Shown: positions 1-9,600 of the stretch, in pieces
How the letters are laid out: each line of letters opens with the position of its first letter
Position numbering within the stretch: the first letter of the stretch is position 1
Assembly: GCF_000701445.1 (NCBI RefSeq)
Contig: NZ_JNIX01000014.1
Location: 87,101-151,100 of the forward strand
Source: Brevundimonas bacteroides DSM 4726
GTDB lineage: Bacteria; Pseudomonadota; Alphaproteobacteria; Caulobacterales; Caulobacteraceae
Direction of reading: 5' to 3'
DNA length: 64,000 bases
Notes under the pieces: model-generated
Databases searched by the model: none
Told to the model about the DNA's origin: nothing
What the model saw: the letters and a program-made list of their open reading frames with translations, nothing else
Made by a program: the position numbers and the translations under genes

Positions 1-22
1 CGAAGCACACCATTAAGGTGGC

Positions 23-742
23 ATGGCCCGCGAGATCGTCCTCGACACTGAAACCACCGGCTTCGACCCCAAGACCGGCGACCGCCTGATCGAGGTCGGC
101 TGCATCGAGATCGAGGACCTGCTGCCGACCGGCCGGACCTTCCATCGCTTCGTCAATCCGGAACGGTCGATTCCCGAGGGCGCGATCAAGGTCCACGGCA
201 TCACCGACGACAAGGTGAAGGACGCGCCCAAGTTCAAGGATATCGTCGCCGATCTGATGGACTTCATCGGCGACGCCCCGGTGATCGCCCACAACGCCAA
301 CTTCGACCGCGCCTTCATCGATCACGAGTGTGGCCTGTGCGGTCATGCCCTGATCGATCAAAGCCGATGGATCGACACCCTCGCCCTGGCGCAGAAGCGC
401 TTTCCGGGCATGGCGAATTCGCTGGACGCCCTGTGCAAGCGGTTCAAGGTTTCGCTGATCGAACGCACCCTGCACGGCGCCCTGATCGATGCCCGTCTGC
501 TGGCCGAGGTCTATCTGGAGCTGAAGGGCGGCAAGGAGCGTCGACTCGATCTCTCCGCCCGGACGGCGGTCCAGGTGGCGACGAAGGACGTGTCAGGCGG
601 TGGCTATGCGCCTCGTCCCCGGCCCGTCGGGCCGCGCCTGACCGAGGCGGAAGCCGCTGCGCACGCGGCCTTCCTGCTGGAGACGCTGAAGGACCGGTCG
701 CTGTGGGCGGGTTACGGCGTCGAGGTCGAGCCCGCCGCCTGA
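23..742 (+). CDS. dnaQ: DNA polymerase III epsilon subunit (3'-5' proofreading exonuclease)
   Basis: The 239-residue protein is a DEDDh exonuclease of the DnaQ family, which proofreads within the replicative polymerase core. The Exo I motif DTETTG gives Asp8 and Glu10, the Exo II segment VIAHNANFD gives Asp95, and the Exo III segment HGALIDARLL gives His151 and Asp156, so all catalytic carboxylates and the histidine are present. Residues after about 175 form the less conserved tail that in known epsilon subunits contacts the polymerase. The ATG at 23 follows an AAGGTGG ribosome-binding site. The length matches family members (about 230-245 residues). It is transcribed towards secB, which lies on the opposite strand 4 bases beyond the stop, so the two genes are convergent. 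Confidence 0.95.
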   Translation: MAREIVLDTETTGFDPKTGDRLIEVGCIEIEDLLPTGRTFHRFVNPERSIPEGAIKVHGITDDKVKDAPKFKDIVADLMDFIGDAPVIAHNANFDRAFIDHECGLCGHALIDQSRWIDTLALAQKRFPGMANSLDALCKRFKVSLIERTLHGALIDARLLAEVYLELKGGKERRLDLSARTAVQVATKDVSGGGYAPRPRPVGPRLTEAEAAAHAAFLLETLKDRSLWAGYGVEVEPAA

Positions 743-746
743 CGGA

Positions 747-1235
747 TCAGGCCGCGCCGGCCTGCTGGGCCGCCTGCTGCATGCGCGCGGCGTAGATGCC
801 GGCGAAGTCGATCGGGTCCAGCATGAAGGGCGGATAGAAGCCGCCGTCCGACGTGGCGCGGGCCACGATTTCGCGCGCATAGGGGAACAGGTAGCGCGGA
901 CATTCGATCAGAAGCATCGGCTCGATGTCCTGCTCCGACACGCCCTGAAGCTGGAAAAGGCCGCCGTAGAGCAGTTCCACGTGGAACACCGGCGTCGTCT
1001 CGGTCGAGGCCTTGATGGATAGTTTGACGTCGACCTCGAACAGGCCGTCCGGGCGACCGCCCGCGTTCAGCTCCACACCCATGTCGATCTGGGGCTTGCC
1101 TTCCAGACGCAGGGAGTCCGGCGCGCGCGGGTTCTCGAACGACAGGTCGCGCACATACTGGGCCAGAATGCGGAAGCCCGCGATCGGCTGCTGGGCGGGA
1201 GCGCCGGAGGCGTCGGTGGGCGAGACGTCGGTCAT
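747..1235 (-). CDS. secB: Protein-export chaperone SecB
   Basis: SecB is the tetrameric cytosolic chaperone that keeps preproteins unfolded and delivers them to SecA. The 162-residue product carries the family segments [24 protein letters not shown] and [14 protein letters not shown]. The frame is open upstream to 1529, but I choose the ATG at 1235 because the protein then begins [11 protein letters not shown] and has the normal SecB length; the upstream extension has no family similarity. It is divergent from the Tim44-like gene starting at 1428, and about 190 bases of shared promoter region lie between them. The secB/Tim44/mltA neighbourhood is common in alphaproteobacteria. Confidence 0.95.
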   Translation of the reverse strand: MTDVSPTDASGAPAQQPIAGFRILAQYVRDLSFENPRAPDSLRLEGKPQIDMGVELNAGGRPDGLFEVDVKLSIKASTETTPVFHVELLYGGLFQLQGVSEQDIEPMLLIECPRYLFPYAREIVARATSDGGFYPPFMLDPIDFAGIYAARMQQAAQQAGAA

Positions 1236-1427
1236 GGTGCGAACAGTCGGTTGGGCGTCGAAAAGGACGAAGGTGCGCGCGACTAGCACCGGGGACGCGA
1301 TGTCGCAACGCTCGCCGGGGCGGTGAGGCCGGGTGCGGCCCGCCTTGCGCCCGCCTATATAGGCACCTAATCGTCCAACCGAGTTCGTCCGGGCGGCCGC
1401 TGAGCCGTCGGACGCCAACGTCAGGAA

Positions 1428-2069
1428 GTGACCGTGCCGGTAGAATTCTCGATCGTGATCTTCGCCGTGATCGCGGCCGTCGTGCTGTTCCAGCTCTACA
1501 ATGTGCTGGGCAAGAAGGTCGGCCGCCAACCCGAGGACGGGTCCAAGGTGCCAGTTTTAGGCAAGGCACCCGCGACGCCCGAGCCTGTGGCGAAGATGCC
1601 TGCCGTCGACGCCGCGGCCCTCGCCGCCGCCGCGTCCCTGCGTGCCCGCGACCCCGGTTTCGACCCAGGCAAGTTCATCGAGGGCGCGCGTCAGGCCTAT
1701 GAGACGATTGTGCGCGGCTACGCCACCGGCGACCGCGCTGCGTTGAAACCGCTGCTGACCCCGTCGGTGCTGGAATCCTTCGAGGCCGGTATCGCCGCCC
1801 GCGAAACCCGGGGCGAGACCGAGGAGGTCGAGTTCCTGCACGGCCCGCGCGCGGATCTGGAAATCGCCTCGGCCGAGGGCGACAAGGCCGTGGCCAAGGT
1901 GCGCTTCCTCGCCGAGCTGCGCTCGAAGATCTTCCCGGCCGGCGCGGACGCAACGGCCGAGCCGCGCATCGAGGAGCGCCGCACCGCCGAGCACTGGACC
2001 TTTGAACGGTCGCTGGGCGCCACCGACCCCAACTGGGTTCTCGCCCGCGTCGAGCCCGCTAACGCGTGA
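1428..2069 (+). CDS. Tim44-like (TimA-type) membrane-associated protein
   Basis: The 213-residue protein has one hydrophobic N-terminal segment (about residues 6-22) followed by a charged linker and a Tim44-like domain over about residues 75-210, including the segment [18 protein letters not shown] typical of this family. The homologous mitochondrial Tim44 links Hsp70 to the translocon; in alphaproteobacteria the protein is thought to act in the inner membrane, and its exact role is less clear. The start is a GTG at 1428. The stop overlaps the GTG start of mltA by 4 bases (GTGA), indicating translational coupling. Family assignment is firm; function is inferred. Confidence 0.85.
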   Translation: MTVPVEFSIVIFAVIAAVVLFQLYNVLGKKVGRQPEDGSKVPVLGKAPATPEPVAKMPAVDAAALAAAASLRARDPGFDPGKFIEGARQAYETIVRGYATGDRAALKPLLTPSVLESFEAGIAARETRGETEEVEFLHGPRADLEIASAEGDKAVAKVRFLAELRSKIFPAGADATAEPRIEERRTAEHWTFERSLGATDPNWVLARVEPANA

Positions 2070-3181
2070 GTGCGGGCGGCCGCGCGGCCCGGATCGCCGG
2101 GCTGTGGCTTGGTGTTCTTGGGCTGCTTCTCGCAGGCTGCGCGACGCAAACGCCGAGCGTGCCAATGCGCGGCCCTATCGCCCCTATTCCGTCCGTCGCC
2201 CCGCCGTCCTCGCCTGCCACCGGGTTGCCAGGCCCATCCACCTTGGCTGGATGGGATGACGAGGACCATCTGGCAGCGTTCCTCGCCTATGTGCAGACCT
2301 GCGGCGTCGCGCGCGAAGCCGCCGCCGTTCGTCATTGCGAGCGCGGGCGGCTGATCCAGCAGACCTCGCGGCCGGTCACGCCGTCGATGGCCCGCGAATT
2401 CTTCGAAACCGGCTTCTCTGTCGTCCAGGCCGAAACCGCCGACGGGGGACCGGGCCTGCTGACCGCCTACTTCGCGCCGGAGTATGAGGCGCGTCGCGCG
2501 CCGGATGCGGTATTCGACGCGCCGGTCCTGCCCCGCCCAGAGGGCTGGACGCGCGGCTGGGTCGGTCCGGTACGCGCCGAGATCGAGGCCGGGCCGCCGC
2601 CCGCGCCGCCCCTGGCCTGGATGCGGGCGGAGGACCTGTTCTTTCTCCAGATCCAGGGGTCCGGCTATCTGACGTTCGAGGATGGTTCCAGGGCCCGCGC
2701 AGCCTATGCCGGGGACAATGGCCGCCCCTTTGTCGGTATCGCCCGGCCGATGGCGGAACGCGGCATCCTGCCCGCCAACGGCACCTCCGGCGAGGCCATT
2801 CGCTCCTGGCTGGCGGCGAACCGGGGGTCGGAGGCGCGCGCCATCACGGCGCTCAACCCGCGCTACATCTATTTCGCCCTCGATCCCGATGATGGCGGCG
2901 ATCCTGCGGGAGCGGCCGGGGTGCCATTGCCGCCGAGGCGCGCCATCGCGGTCGATCCGGGCAGCTGGACCTATGGTGACCTGGTCTGGATATCTGCGGA
3001 CAGCGGCAACCTGCGCGGGGCGCGGGGCAGCTATCGGGGGTTGGTCATGGCGCTGGACACGGGCTCGGCCATCCGGGGACCGGTGCGCGCGGACTTCTAT
3101 GCGGGCCGGGGCGCGGCGGCGGGTGAAGAGGCTGGGGCCGTCCGGCATCCGCTCAGGATGTGGCGATTGATCCCACGCTGA
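2066..3181 (+). CDS. mltA: Membrane-bound lytic murein transglycosylase A
   Basis: MltA cleaves the glycan strands of peptidoglycan between MurNAc and GlcNAc, leaving 1,6-anhydro ends. The 371-residue product has a lipoprotein signal peptide with lipobox LLAGC (lipidated Cys25), then the MltA barrel domain, then a C-terminal 3D domain with the segment MALDTGSAIRGPVRADFY holding the conserved aspartates (about Asp331 and Asp342), one of which is the expected catalytic acid. It therefore probably sits on the inner face of the outer membrane. It starts at GTG 2066, overlapping the Tim44-like gene, so the two are likely co-translated. The residues between the lipobox and the domain (about 26-60) are a Pro/Ser-rich tether. 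Confidence 0.93.
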   Translation: MSAGGRAARIAGLWLGVLGLLLAGCATQTPSVPMRGPIAPIPSVAPPSSPATGLPGPSTLAGWDDEDHLAAFLAYVQTCGVAREAAAVRHCERGRLIQQTSRPVTPSMAREFFETGFSVVQAETADGGPGLLTAYFAPEYEARRAPDAVFDAPVLPRPEGWTRGWVGPVRAEIEAGPPPAPPLAWMRAEDLFFLQIQGSGYLTFEDGSRARAAYAGDNGRPFVGIARPMAERGILPANGTSGEAIRSWLAANRGSEARAITALNPRYIYFALDPDDGGDPAGAAGVPLPPRRAIAVDPGSWTYGDLVWISADSGNLRGARGSYRGLVMALDTGSAIRGPVRADFYAGRGAAAGEEAGAVRHPLRMWRLIPR

Positions 3182-3254
3182 GCGGAAGTCGTTGGTCCAG
3201 ATCGCCGTTTGGCCCTAGATGACGGGCGGATCCGCCGCCGGACCATCAGTATCC

Positions 3255-3668
3255 ATGACATATCCGCTCGAGCGCGTCGTCTATCGCAGCGACGCGGTCG
3301 CCCCGGCCGAAGGTCCAATCGACCTTTCGGCCATCTTCGCCACCTCGGTCCGCAACAACGCCAGGAGTCGCCTCACGGGTGCGCTCGCTCTTCATGACGG
3401 CGTCTTCGTGCAGGTGCTGGAAGGCGAGCCCGCTGCCCTCAGCGCCTTGATGGACATGATCACGGCCGACGACCGGCATCGAAACGTCCGCGTCCTGGCG
3501 CGCTGGCCGATCCAGTCTCAGCTGTTCCTGGGCTCGGCCATGGTCCAGACCGATACCCGGAGCCTGTCTCATTACGCCGCCAAGGTGGTGGTCCAGACCG
3601 GCTCGGGGGCCCAGGTGACGGGCGTTCTGGCCGAGCTGGCCAGCGCCCGCCTGACGTCGCTGATCTGA
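3255..3668 (+). CDS. Stand-alone BLUF-domain blue-light sensor
   Basis: The protein is essentially one BLUF domain, which binds FAD and changes its hydrogen-bond network on blue-light absorption. Residues matching the AppA photocycle set can be seen: Tyr10 (VVYRS), Asn35 (NNARSRLTGAL), Gln53 (VFVQVLEG) and Met96 (GSAMVQ). An in-frame ATG at 3219 would add 12 residues with no family similarity, so the ATG at 3255 (137 residues) is preferred. No output domain is fused, so it must signal through a partner protein that cannot be identified here. It lies between mltA (same strand) and the convergent YjgR-like ATPase gene. Confidence 0.85.
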   Translation: MTYPLERVVYRSDAVAPAEGPIDLSAIFATSVRNNARSRLTGALALHDGVFVQVLEGEPAALSALMDMITADDRHRNVRVLARWPIQSQLFLGSAMVQTDTRSLSHYAAKVVVQTGSGAQVTGVLAELASARLTSLI

Positions 3669-3674
3669 GACGGC

Positions 3675-5174
<1,500 letters not shown>

Positions 5175-5278
5175 GGGTGCGGTCTCCGAAAGGTCTCGGC
5201 CCTGCTTAGCCGAGCGCCCAGCGCGCCGCCAGACGATCGCCGGTTGACCAGCCGCGCGGCCACCCCGACAGTCCGCTC

Positions 5279-6421
5279 ATGAAGCCACCGATCGCCGTCC
5301 CGACCTCGACCGTCGCCCGCAACGCGCTCGTGACTCTCGCGGTCGTGGCCGTCGGCGCGGCGCTCTACTGGCTCAGGGACATCCTGACGCCCCTGGCCAT
5401 GGCCATCTTCCTGATGATCATGATCGACGGTGTGAAGCGGCTGATCGAGCGCCACACCAACCTGCCTGACCACACAGCGGGCATCGCGGCCCTGTTGCTG
5501 GTCATCGCAATCTTCTTCGCCGTCATCGCCTTCATCGTGAACGGGGCTGCGGCCTTCTTCACCGACATGTCGGGCGTCTCCAGCGGCATCGGCCCCCGCA
5601 TCGACGCCATCATCGCCGATGTTGCAGCCCTGTTCGGGATGGCGGCCGCGCCAACCGCAGCAGAACTGATCGCGGACATCGATCTGCGCGGTTATCTGAC
5701 CGGTCTGGCGTTCCAGATGCAGGGTGTCGCGTCCGGATCCTTCTTTGTCATGGTCTACCTGGGGTTCCTTCTGGCGTCGCAGGCCGGGTTCCGGCGCAAG
5801 ATCGTGGCCATGTTTCCCCACCGCGAACAGCGGTCCGAGGCGCTCGAGGTGTTCCAGCGCGTTCGGGGCGGGGTCGAGGGTTACCTGTGGGTCCAGGCGG
5901 TGACGGGCGTCATCATCTGCGCCGCGGCCTGGATCCTGATGCGGGTCGTCGGGCTCCAGCACGCAGAGTTCTGGACTTTCATCATCTTCGTGGTGGGCTT
6001 CATCCCGGTGCTGGGGGGCGCGGTCGCGGGGCTCGCCCCACCGCTTTTCGCCCTGGTCCAATTTCCGACCTATTGGCCGGCGCTGATCCTGCTGGTCGGG
6101 CTCCAGATCATCCTGTTCGTGGTCGGCAATCTGGTTCAGCCGCGCATGCAGGGCGACAACCAGAACGTCGATCCGGTCGCCGTGCTTCTGGCGCTGGCGC
6201 TATGGGGCAAGATGTGGGGCGTGGTCGGCATGTTCCTGTCGACGCCGCTGCTGGTCATGGCCATGGCGATCCTGGCGGAGTTTCAGGGGTCACGCTGGAT
6301 CGCGGTTCTGCTTTCCGGAAACGGGCGGCCGTACGAGGACGAGGACCATCACGACCACGGCCCGCCGGCGAAGCGCCCGCCCCGCGTCAAACCGCCGCGC
6401 CCGGCGGCGTCCGAGCCCTGA
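5279..6421 (+). CDS. AI-2E family (PerM/TqsA-type) membrane transporter
   Basis: The 380-residue protein has about eight predicted membrane segments: two near the N-terminus (residues about 17-60), one near 70-92, then a soluble loop, and a C-terminal group from about 155 to 350 including the conserved segment FVVGFIPVLGGAVAGL. This is the AI-2E transporter family, whose members export autoinducer-2 or, in other cases, act in Na+/H+ exchange or are uncharacterised. The substrate cannot be told from sequence. The cytosolic tail is His/Asp- and Pro/Arg-rich (residues about 350-380). It is followed by a strong intrinsic terminator at 6551, so it is probably monocistronic. Confidence 0.85.
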   Translation: MKPPIAVPTSTVARNALVTLAVVAVGAALYWLRDILTPLAMAIFLMIMIDGVKRLIERHTNLPDHTAGIAALLLVIAIFFAVIAFIVNGAAAFFTDMSGVSSGIGPRIDAIIADVAALFGMAAAPTAAELIADIDLRGYLTGLAFQMQGVASGSFFVMVYLGFLLASQAGFRRKIVAMFPHREQRSEALEVFQRVRGGVEGYLWVQAVTGVIICAAAWILMRVVGLQHAEFWTFIIFVVGFIPVLGGAVAGLAPPLFALVQFPTYWPALILLVGLQIILFVVGNLVQPRMQGDNQNVDPVAVLLALALWGKMWGVVGMFLSTPLLVMAMAILAEFQGSRWIAVLLSGNGRPYEDEDHHDHGPPAKRPPRVKPPRPAASEP

Positions 6422-6550
6422 TCGGGGCGCCCTTGCATCGCCGCATTCGACCCCCATTTGGGCATCACACGCTGCGGCCCACCCCTCCCCTCCCAAGGCC
6501 GTGGCGGTATCGGTCGGTGCCACCCCCCTCCAGCACCGGCTTGACGAGAG

Positions 6551-6584
6551 GCCGTCGGACGCCCGTCCGGCGGCCTTTTCGTTT
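6551..6584 (+). terminator. Rho-independent terminator after the AI-2E transporter gene
   Basis: A 10-bp stem (6551-6560 with 6565-6574, containing one G-T pair) closes a GCCC tetraloop and is followed by CTTTTCGTTT. It lies 130 bases after the transporter stop and about 100 bases before the ATG at 6684. Its position inside an apparent upstream extension of the glutamate dehydrogenase frame is a strong argument against that longer start. Confidence 0.85.
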
Positions 6585-6683
6585 CTCGGGGCTCGCCGGG
6601 GCTTCCCGCCGGACGCGGGCGGGCCTATTGCCGGGGTCTGCGACCGGCGGCCGCATGAAGGCCGCGCTGAACGAGACCTGCCC

Positions 6684-9600
6684 ATGTCCGGCGAAACCCG
6701 CTCTCCCGCTCCGATCTCCAGCGCGGAGGCCCTGAGAGCGGCCTTCGCCAGGGCCCGGGGCGGCGGAGGTCCGCTCGATGGACTGGAGCAGTCCTTCGTC
6801 GACCAGGCGTTTGAGGACTACGCCGAGGACGAGACGCCCGAGCTGTCGCCGGAAGACGTCGCTGGCCTGCTGGCCGACGCCTGGGGCTGGAGCGAGCGGC
6901 GCGCGCCGGGCGAGGCGCCTCTCATCAACATCCAACCGCTGAGCGTCGGTGGTCGTGAGACCCCCTACGACGTCCTGCGCATCGTCCAGGACGACCGTCC
7001 GTTCCTGGTCGACAGCGCCATGGGTGAATTGGCCGACGCGGGCGTGTCGGTGCGCGCCCTGTTCCATCCGGTTCTGGCCCTGTCGCGTCAGGCAGATGGG
7101 TCGCGTCGCGCGAACGGCGGAGACACGCGCGAATCCGTCATCGTCGTTGTGCTGGACCCCTTGCCCCAGGACCGCCGTGAGGCGCTGGCGGCTTCGCTGG
7201 CGGAGGCACTGTCGGACGTCCATCTGGCGGTCGCCGACTTCGGCAAGATGAGCGCACTGATGGAGCGGTCCGTCGCCCATCTGGAGGCGCGGCCGGGCGG
7301 CATCGACCCGGAGGTCGTGGCCGAGAACCTCGCCTTCCTGCGCTGGCTGAACGACGACCACTTCGTCTTCCTGGGCGCACGCGACTACGACTATCCGCGC
7401 ACCGCCGACGGCGGCTATGCCCACGAAGCGCCGCTGGACCAGTCGGCCGAGGGCGTCGGCGTGCTGCGCGATCGCGAGCGCACGGTGCTGCGTCGGTCGT
7501 CCGAGCCCGCCGTCCTGACGGCCCAGATGAAGCGGCAGATGGACCTGTCCGAGCCGGTCACCGTGGCCAAGGCCAATCTGCGCAGCCGGGTGCACCGCCG
7601 CGCTTACATGGATTACGTCGGGGTCAAGCGGTACGGCGAGGACGGCCGCCCGTCGGGCGAGACCCGCTTCGTCGGCCTGTTCACCGCCGAGGCCTATGAC
7701 CGCGCCGCCTCCCAGGTGCCGCTGATCCGCCGGAAGGTCGCCAATGCGCTCGCCCGCGCTGCCAAGGCTCCCGGCAGCCACAACGAGAAGCGGCTGAAGA
7801 ACATCCTGGAGAACTATCCCCGGGACGAGCTCTTCCAGATCTCCGAGGACGAACTGCTGGAGACCGCGCTCGGCATCCTGCACCTCTACGACCGCCCGCG
7901 GATCAAGACCTTCACGCGCAAGGACCCGTTTGACCGGTTCGTCTCGGTCCTCGCCTTCATCCCGCGAGAGCGCTACGACGCCGGCGTCCGCGAGCGGATC
8001 GGCAAGATCCTGGCCCGCGCCTGGGGCGGGCGGCTGTCGGCTTGGTATCCGCAGTTGTCGGACGCGCCGCTCGTGCGCATCCACTACATCGTCGGTGTGA
8101 CCCCGGGCGACCATCCGACGCCGGACGCCCGGGCGCTGGAAGCCGAGATCACCGAGGCCGGCCGCAGCTGGGTCGACCGGTTCGAAGGCGCACTGCGAGC
8201 GGCCGACATCGACGACGTGGAGATCGGCGCGCTCAGCTCGCGCTGGGCCGAGGCTTTCGGTCCGGGCTACCGAGCCCGCTACGATGCGGCCGAGGCCGTG
8301 GCCGATCTGCAGGAGTTCGACCGCCTGGGCGAAGGCGAGCCGGTGGCCGTGCGCGCCTTCCGCCATTCGTCGGACAGCCCGCTGCAGTTCCGCTTCAAGC
8401 TCTATCACCTGGGCGCGGCGGTGCCGTTGTCGGACGTGCTGCCAATCCTGGCCGACATGGGGCTGAAGACGCTGGAAGAGTTCGGCAACGCCGTGCATCC
8501 GACCGGCGGCGGCGAGATCCATGTCCATGAGTTCCTGCTGGAAGACCCACGCGGCGAGGCTCTGGCCTTCGGCGATGTGAAGGGTCCGTTCGAGGAGGCC
8601 TTCAAGGCCGTCTGGACCGGCCGCACCGAGAGCGACGGCTTCAACCGCCTGGTGCTGGAGCTGGGCGTCGGCTGGCGCGAGGCGGCGCTGATCCGCACCC
8701 TGGCCCGCTATCGGCAACAGACGGGGCTCGATCCTTCGCAGGCGGTGCAGGAAGAGGCGCTGCGGGACTACCCCGCCATTGCGCGCGCTCTGGTCTCGCT
8801 GTTCGCCTGCAAGTTCGACCCCGCCCACGGGGGCTCGGCCGACGACCGCGCCGGCCAGATCAGCGAGCTTCAGGCCAAGATCGACCGCCTGCTGATGGAG
8901 GTGAAGAGCCTCGACCACGACAGAGCGCTGCGACGGATCGCGGCCCTGATCGGGGCGGTCAAGCGGACCAACTACTTTCAGGTCGGTTCCGACGGGGCGC
9001 CCAAGCCGCACATCTCGATCAAGATCGCCTCGCGCGAGCTCGACGATCTGCCGTTGCCGAAGCCCTATCGCGAGATCTTCGTCTGGGCCCCGCACATCGA
9101 GGGCGTGCACCTGCGCTTCGGCCCCGTGGCGCGGGGTGGGCTGCGCTGGTCGGATCGCCGCGACGACTTCCGCACCGAGGTGCTGGGCCTGGTGAAGGCG
9201 CAGCAGGTCAAGAACGCCGTCATCGTGCCGGTCGGGTCCAAGGGCGGCTTCTTCCCCAAATACCTGTCGCGGATCGTCCGCGCCGGCGGCGACCGCGACG
9301 CCCAGCAGGCCGAGGCCGTCCGGGCCTACAAGACTTTCCTGTCGGGCCTTCTGGACATCACCGACAACATCGGCGCGGACGGCGGCGTGATCCGTCCGGC
9401 GAACGTCGTGCCGTTCGAGGGCGACGACCCCTATCTGGTCGTGGCGGCGGACAAGGGCACGGCGACCTTCTCGGACATCGCCAACGGCGTCTCGGCCGAG
9501 TACGGCTTCTGGCTGGACGACGCCTTCGCCTCGGGCGGCTCGGTCGGCTACGACCACAAGGCCATGGGCATCACGGCGCGCGGCGCCTGGGAGGCGGTCA

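Noticed and set aside
6501..6683. 61-residue N-terminal extension of the glutamate dehydrogenase
   Set aside because: The stretch contains a strong rho-independent terminator (6551-6584) and its translation has no similarity to the family start.
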